From assembly GCF_014651015.1 (NCBI RefSeq), contig NZ_BMWB01000028.1, forward strand, positions 1-64,000: a stretch of DNA of 64,000 nt. Direction: 5' to 3'. Below the pieces are notes generated by a model. That model was not told the DNA's origin. It was given only the letters and a program-made list of their open reading frames with translations, and made no database searches. Each line of letters opens with the position of its first letter. Within the stretch, counting starts at the first letter, position 1. Below, piece after piece: positions 59,463 through 64,000 of the stretch. A program made the position numbers and the translations under genes. The DNA is from Streptomyces xantholiticus. GTDB taxonomy: Bacteria; Actinomycetota; Actinomycetes; Streptomycetales; Streptomycetaceae.

Positions 59463-61250
59463 TCAGTCCGCCAGCAGCTCCCGCAGTTCGCCGACCGCCT
59501 CCCGGAGGCGGTCCCCGAACACCCGCATCTGGTCGGCCACCCCCAGCGGTGTGCTCAGGTAGAGGTTGAACCGCTCCGGCAGCAGCACATACGCGACGCC
59601 GATGCACCGGTCACTCGTCGCCCCGAAGCCGAAGTACTGGATGTTGGCGGAGGGTGCGGAGCTGGTGCTCAGGTAGTCGTCCCGCATCGTCAGCCAGCCC
59701 GGAGTGCGGTAGAGCGCGGGCTGCTCGGCCACTCCGAGCTCGGCCCCGCGCCGTCGCTGGATCAGTTCCAGTTCCCACAGGTGCTGCTCGGGTGCCTCTC
59801 CGCGCTGGCATTCCTTCGCGCGCGTCACATGTTTTTGGACGGCGGCCCGGAACGCGGCGAGCCGGGTGGCGGCGTCGGCCGCCGGATCGGTCATAGCCGC
59901 GACGAACTCGTGCATCTCGGGGGTGACGACGCGCATCGCCTCCGTCCGCCCGCGCCGGTACTGGCGGGTGGCGATCGACTCGTACGTAGCGCCCAGGTGT
60001 CCCTTGGCGCGCTGGTGGGCGAGCTGGTAGGCGACCTGGACGAACGCGTCCGGCGAGACGCCCAGAGCCTTGGCGGTATTGCTGCCGAAGTCGTCGAAGG
60101 ACACGATGCGGGTGGCGGTGTTGTCTCCGTACGCCGCGAACGCGTCAGCGGCCGAGCGCACTTGGGCCCGCAGGGTGTCGTCAAGTTCGAAGACGACCGG
60201 CTCCAGCGCCGGCAGCCCCTGGGAGCGGGCGCCGGACCGGCGGGAGTGCTCCTCGGCCGGAGTGTTCAGCAGGGCGTCGGTGAAGCTGAGGATGGTGGTG
60301 CCGTCCAGCTCGCAGTGCTCCACGTTGATGCCCGCACGGCCGTCGGCGAAGACGATGAAGGACACCGCCTTGTCGAACCAGCGGTTGCCGCGGTCGCCGT
60401 ACAGCAGCTGGTCGCAGGCCTCCTGGGTGTCCGCGGGTGCGAAGTCCTCCAGGCAGACGCAGAACAGGGCGGTCTCGATGACGTCGAGCGCGTCCGCGTT
60501 GCGGGGTTGGCAGGCGAGCAGGGACTCGCGGGCTGCCGCCCACTGAGCGCGAGCCATGGTGGTGAGGTGCCCCACCGAGGTGTCCGCGGCGGCCGGTTCG
60601 GCGCCGGCCTTCATCACCGCGTGCAGGCCTGCCTCGAGGTCTTCGAGGCTGTGCGGGACGCCGTCCGCGCCGAGCACGTCCAGGCGGAACATGCCTCCCC
60701 GGAAGAACACCACGATGTGCCGGGCCCGGGACGGGCCCGGCCACTGGTCGGTGTAGGGGCTGCGCACGGTGTCCTGTTCCGCGCCGGGGATACGGGTCGC
60801 GGAGAACAGGTACTTGTTCTGCTCCATCGACTGGGGCTGCCCGCGCTGCACCACCGGCGGAATGAGCTCCTGGTCGAGCTGCCGCTTGTAGTCGACGGCC
60901 CCGGCGATGAGCCCGGCAGCGCGCTCCACCTGTGGCCGGCCGGTGTCCTTGAACAGGAAGAAGAAGTTGGCGTTGAGCGCGATCCGGTCCCGGCGCCCCA
61001 GGTAGCGGTACGGCCAGAAGGTGTCGAGCCAGCTGTGTACGCCCTCCGCCGCGTCGTACTCCTCCAGCGCCGCGTGCAGCACCCGGCCCGGGCCGTCCGG
61101 CCGGAGGAAGGCGGCCACCTCGGCCTCCGTCGCCGCCAGCTCGTCGGCGGTCAGCAGCGGCTCGCACCAGGCGAGGAACCTCTCGCAGCTCGCCTCGAGT
61201 GTGGGCAGCGGCACGCGCGGCAGGCCGGCCTCCTGGGAGAAGGTCGTCAT
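59463..61250 (-). CDS. Choline/carnitine O-acyltransferase-family enzyme
   Basis: A 595-residue enzyme of carnitine-acyltransferase length. The catalytic His lies in GINVEHCELDGTT near residue 311 (family E-H-x-x-x-x-G). GATYESIATRQYRRGRTEAM near residue 430 corresponds to the T-Y-E-S-A-x...G-R-T-E block, and DDYLSTSSAPSANIQYFGFG near residue 526 is the STS motif. At the position of the DRHL arginine that binds carnitine's carboxylate, this protein reads PEQHLWEL, with Gln. So it should be an acyl-CoA:alcohol acyltransferase with a non-standard acceptor. It follows the methyltransferase gene by 23 bases. ATG at 61250 has AGGAAA upstream. Confidence 0.85.
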   Translation of the reverse strand: MTTFSQEAGLPRVPLPTLEASCERFLAWCEPLLTADELAATEAEVAAFLRPDGPGRVLHAALEEYDAAEGVHSWLDTFWPYRYLGRRDRIALNANFFFLFKDTGRPQVERAAGLIAGAVDYKRQLDQELIPPVVQRGQPQSMEQNKYLFSATRIPGAEQDTVRSPYTDQWPGPSRARHIVVFFRGGMFRLDVLGADGVPHSLEDLEAGLHAVMKAGAEPAAADTSVGHLTTMARAQWAAARESLLACQPRNADALDVIETALFCVCLEDFAPADTQEACDQLLYGDRGNRWFDKAVSFIVFADGRAGINVEHCELDGTTILSFTDALLNTPAEEHSRRSGARSQGLPALEPVVFELDDTLRAQVRSAADAFAAYGDNTATRIVSFDDFGSNTAKALGVSPDAFVQVAYQLAHQRAKGHLGATYESIATRQYRRGRTEAMRVVTPEMHEFVAAMTDPAADAATRLAAFRAAVQKHVTRAKECQRGEAPEQHLWELELIQRRRGAELGVAEQPALYRTPGWLTMRDDYLSTSSAPSANIQYFGFGATSDRCIGVAYVLLPERFNLYLSTPLGVADQMRVFGDRLREAVGELRELLAD

Positions 61251-61273
61251 GGCAGCCGTTTCCTGACTGATTT

Positions 61274-62125
61274 TCAATTCTGCTCTCGATTCAGTTCGTG
61301 GGGACCTGTGGCTTCCCCGTCAGCGGGCCGGGAGAGGTAGAGCTGTGCGTACAGCCAGCCTTCCGCCTCCAGGCCCCGCACATCCACCCCTGCGGCCGAC
61401 ATCCTGTCCAGCACGAGCTCCTGCTCCTGCGAAGAGGCGAACCTGCGCTGTCTGAAGAACCCTTCGACACGGACGGTCCGGTATCCCAGCCCGGCCAGCG
61501 CGCGCTCGACGGGGTCGAACGGGAACATCCGCAGGACGAAGTGCGCCATCCAGGGCCGGCGGGTGCCCTGTGCCTCGACGACTCGGGTGAGCGTGCGCTC
61601 CGTGACGTAGCCGAGGCAGCCCGTCGAGATCACCAGGTCCGTCCCGGCGAACTGGGCGCGCTGCCGCGGTGTGGGCTCGCGCTCCTCCAGGTCGGCGTGG
61701 ACCACGTCGTCCAGGAACCCGGCGTCGAGCGCGTAGGACAGCGCGCTGCCGGAGGTGTCGAGGCCGACGAAGCGGACGGGCTGCGCGGGGCGGCGCGACC
61801 GGGACAGCTCCCGGTCGTGGGCCAGCAGGGCCTCGCGGCTCTCTCCCGCGCGCTCCTGGCCGACGTAGCGCGCGTACAGCTCGTCCATGGTCGTGTCGTA
61901 CTTCAGCAGGGCGGCGTTGATTCCGTATGAACAGCCGATGTCCAGCACCTTGGGGACCGCGACGTGCTGCGAGTCGCGGTACTCCTTGATGAGTTTGGCG
62001 AAGTAGGGCTTGGCCTGCTGGGGAATGCAGTAGCCGAGCGGGCTCAGCACGCTGAAATAGCTGCGCGGGTCGGGCTGGGTGTAGATGTGGTCGAGCGAGA
62101 CTTTCCCGGTCGCGTCGAAACGCAC
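61274..62125 (-). CDS. Class I SAM-dependent methyltransferase
   Basis: A 283-residue methyltransferase. Motif I is VLDIGCSYGINAALL near residue 60, an acidic loop in FVGLDTSGSALSYAL follows near residue 118, LVISTGCLGYVTERT is motif IV-like, and a C-terminal beta-sheet ends in AEGWLYAQLYLSRP. The N-terminus (LDHIYTQPDPRSYFSVLSPL) carries no TM segment. N- versus O-methylation cannot be told. It lies between the oxygenase and acyltransferase genes in one operon, so it presumably methylates the same small molecule. Confidence 0.8.
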   Translation of the reverse strand: MRFDATGKVSLDHIYTQPDPRSYFSVLSPLGYCIPQQAKPYFAKLIKEYRDSQHVAVPKVLDIGCSYGINAALLKYDTTMDELYARYVGQERAGESREALLAHDRELSRSRRPAQPVRFVGLDTSGSALSYALDAGFLDDVVHADLEEREPTPRQRAQFAGTDLVISTGCLGYVTERTLTRVVEAQGTRRPWMAHFVLRMFPFDPVERALAGLGYRTVRVEGFFRQRRFASSQEQELVLDRMSAAGVDVRGLEAEGWLYAQLYLSRPADGEATGPHELNREQN

Positions 62126-62178
62126 AGGGCTTACTCCTCCATTGATCGCTTGTGGGGGATCGCAGAGCGGGGATACCG

Positions 62179-63048
62179 CTAGTCCAGCAGCAGGTCGCCC
62201 CGCACGGCCCGACCCTCGACCGCCAGATGCTCGGGCAGGACGCGGCCGAAGAGCTGCCGGGTCCGTGCCACGCTCCCGATGACGCCGGGGCGCTCGCTGT
62301 AGGCGAATATCGCTGAGTGGCGGGCGACCTCGCCGCGCACGGGGCTCACCCGGTGCAGCGAGTAGCGGCCCTTGAACAGTTGCAGGTCACCGGGTTGCAG
62401 GGGCAGGCTCCGGATCAGCCGCTCGCCACGGCCGTCCAGTACGTCCCGGACGTCGTCGAAGTGCTCGTCGTGCGCGGACCTGATGTTCGGGCAGTACTCG
62501 AAGACGCCGCCGGCCTGTGCCTGCTGAGTGAGCATGCTGACGGTGAACTCATTGGTGTCGAAGTGCCAGGGGTGCTCCATGCCAGGCGCGACGACATTGA
62601 GAACCAGCCCGGAGAGCGGGTCCGCCAGCTCGTGGAGCTGCGGCAGCCCGAAACAGCGGGCGATGAAGTCCTGGAACACCTGATGGGAGTAGAGCCTGCT
62701 GATGAGGGAGCTCTGGGGGACGCGGTCCCGCGCGACGAAGGCGTTGCCCCGCTGGAAGGTGCGCCGGCCGGGGTGGTCCTCGGGCAGCGCCGAGTCCACC
62801 GCAATATTGTAGACGTTGACGGTTTCGACGTCGTAGTGGGCCCGGGGGGCGATGGCCGAGCACTCCTGCTGCAGGACTTCGCGGAGCGACGGACGGATGA
62901 AGTCCGGCAGCACGGTGCAGCCGAGAGTCAGCAACTCACGCCGGGCGCGGGAGACCACGGCCTGTCCCTCGGCGCTCTCGGGTTCCGACAGGGGATAGCG
63001 AGCCGTGTCGACCACCTGGTCGAGCGTTACGGCTTCCAAGGTGCTCAT
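62179..63048 (-). CDS. Fe(II)/2-oxoglutarate-dependent oxygenase, BesD/HalD-like family
   Basis: A 289-residue enzyme. The facial triad appears as HFDTNEFTV near residue 159 (H-x-D) and a distal His in RYSLHRVSPVRG near residue 235, with the 2OG-binding Arg in ARHSAIFAYSERPGV. QAGGVFEYCPNIRS and LPLQPGDLQLFKGRYSLHRV resemble the BesD/HalD amino-acid halogenase family, but those halogenases replace the Asp by Gly. With Asp kept, hydroxylation is the likely reaction, on an amino acid or similar small substrate. ATG at 63048 follows GGAGAGG. It is the first gene of the operon. Confidence 0.85.
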   Translation of the reverse strand: MSTLEAVTLDQVVDTARYPLSEPESAEGQAVVSRARRELLTLGCTVLPDFIRPSLREVLQQECSAIAPRAHYDVETVNVYNIAVDSALPEDHPGRRTFQRGNAFVARDRVPQSSLISRLYSHQVFQDFIARCFGLPQLHELADPLSGLVLNVVAPGMEHPWHFDTNEFTVSMLTQQAQAGGVFEYCPNIRSAHDEHFDDVRDVLDGRGERLIRSLPLQPGDLQLFKGRYSLHRVSPVRGEVARHSAIFAYSERPGVIGSVARTRQLFGRVLPEHLAVEGRAVRGDLLLD

Positions 63049-63153
63049 TCGATCCTCTCCACGTGCGGGCAGACCGTCCCGAGCGGAATGCTCCCGGAGC
63101 GGCTCTTCATCAACTCCGATGAGAAATGAGAGCGTTGAAGCTTGCGCCGAAGC

Positions 63154-63190
63154 TGTCACAGAGCCGCCCCGTTGTCTGTGACACGTCACA
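63154..63190 (-). promoter_or_regulatory. Inverted-repeat operator upstream of the oxygenase operon
   Basis: TGTCACAG (63154-63161) and CTGTGACA (63176-63183) form an inverted pair. The right arm overlaps a second palindrome TGTGAC-ac-GTCACA (63177-63190). The cluster lies about 110 bases upstream of the oxygenase start and probably binds a regulator of the operon; none is encoded nearby. Confidence 0.55.
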
Positions 63191-64000
63191 CGATGCCGGG
63201 CGGCATACTCGGGCCGCACATGGTAGGCCACTGGGATGACCAGTGAGGACTTACAGGGCGTCAACGGAACGTCACGCACGCCAAGAACGCCAAGAAAGCT
63301 TCCGCGCGGAGGGTGAAGGGCGTGGCCTCCGAGCGGTGCCGTGAGGCGAATCGGACCGAGGAGGCCACGATGTGCCTGAGTGCCTGAGGGCACGTCATAT
63401 CGCAGCGTAGGAGCGGAACTTCGGGTTGTGCGGCCGTCGGGTCCGCCGGCCCGTGCCGGCAACCCGCCCGCCCCGGACAGGACGGTCTGGAACGTCGTCC
63501 TGCGAGTCAGGCTGGTCACGGCGCAGTTGCCTCGTTGAGGCCGGCCCCCGGAAGGTCTGGTATCAGGCGGGCGTGCGGCTGTGCTCGCAGGTGTCTGGAA
63601 GGGGGCCTGCACGGCAGCCGCTGCTGGAGCCCGGCCCGCTGCGCGGATGGACGAGCAACGATCGTCGCCAGGCTGCCCGGTCCCGCCCAGACAGGCTCAT
63701 GGCCTACGTCGGGTCAGGGGCGGGACGGCAACGCGGCTTCATCCGCGGCCGGTGTGCAGCGAAGTGGCCGCGGGCGTGGGCGACGGGCTCAGCGGCGGCC
63801 GCCTTGCGGTTGCTGGGCGGCGGCTCCCCCGTAGGGCGGCCATTCATAGCCGCCCTACAGGCGGGGTGGGTGCTCCTTGATGGACCGTGCGCACACTGAC
63901 ATGGCAGTGATGATGACAGCGGGCCAGGTCGGCCCCCTGTCCGCGGCAACGTGTGGAAGCCAGGAGGGTCGTCGTTCTCGGACGACAGACATGCAGAGCG
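63191..64000. other. No supported gene to the window's right edge
   Basis: About 800 bases. Open frames on both strands give low-complexity translations without motifs or ribosome-binding sites. The only distinct element is the hairpin at 63831-63858. Confidence 0.4.
63831..63858. terminator. Perfect hairpin near the right edge
   Basis: GTAGGGCGGC (63831-63840) and GCCGCCCTAC (63849-63858) form a perfect 10-base-pair stem with an eight-base loop. It may terminate a transcript entering from the right. Confidence 0.5.

Noticed and set aside
59361..61340. 659-codon plus-strand frame opposite the acyltransferase
   Set aside because: Antisense shadow; the minus strand shows catalytic His, GRTE and STS motifs of the choline/carnitine acyltransferase family.
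1..64000. CRISPR arrays, rRNA or tRNA genes, and phage structural genes
   Set aside because: No regularly spaced repeat-spacer pattern, tRNA cloverleaf-like sequence or rRNA segment was noticed on either strand; the two integrase relics are the only phage-like traces.

Overview
The DNA is uniformly GC-rich, with GTG/TTG starts, many TetR/MarR/XRE/PucR/LuxR-type regulators, Tat and Sec exported proteins, an actinobacterial Ser/Thr kinase and numerous decayed IS elements. This points to a Streptomyces or close relative, probably an accessory (chromosome-arm-like) region. The taxon is inferred from style and protein families; no rRNA or tRNA gene was seen.

Layout. 0-6.6 kb: tail of a transposase, a phosphatase/CGNR-regulator pair, a large LuxR-type (LAL) regulator, a membrane-anchored alpha/beta hydrolase and a GNAT enzyme. 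6.7-9.7 kb: minus-strand run of small exported cysteine-rich proteins from two unrelated families in alternating order (B-A-B-A-truncated B). 10-15.7 kb: SnoaL-like protein/MarR divergon, two paralogous GT4 glycosyltransferases and a Tat-exported protein. 16.8-20.6 kb: four-gene signalling operon (methyltransferase, lone receiver, receiver-histidine kinase, TerB-like protein). 20.7-25.6 kb: IS graveyard holding an aminoglycoside-kinase-like gene whose 3' end is fused to IS701 debris, a hotdog thioesterase and an exported protein. 25.8-28.8 kb: phytase and PhoX phosphatase (phosphate scavenging). 30-33.7 kb: PucR regulator, DUF485 protein and sodium:solute symporter. 33.7-38 kb: integrase and IS remnants, small hypothetical genes, a P-loop kinase and an AraC regulator. 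38.3-44 kb: large exported SGNH hydrolase with FG-GAP repeats, amidohydrolase, XRE/Atu4866 divergon. 44-51.5 kb: lipoprotein, second integrase remnant, SUKH protein, two oxidoreductase/TetR divergons, IS5 fragments. 51.7-59.2 kb: two tandem exported propeller-like proteins, Ser/Thr kinase, WD40 remnant, gamma-carbonic-anhydrase-like protein without its usual zinc histidines, membrane protein, and a frameshifted gene resembling DUF6368. 59.4-63.1 kb: minus-strand operon of Fe/2OG oxygenase, SAM methyltransferase and choline/carnitine-type acyltransferase.

Two loci stand out. The B-A-B-A-B' array looks like repeated duplication of a two-gene secreted module. The oxygenase-methyltransferase-acyltransferase operon contains the enzyme types used to make and acylate a carnitine-like molecule, but the acyltransferase appears to have Gln where carnitine enzymes have their carboxylate-binding Arg, so a different small molecule may be made. 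The rest is mostly self-contained regulator/target pairs with palindromic operators between divergent genes, separated by transposase and integrase debris. All family assignments come from reading motifs; no database search was run.
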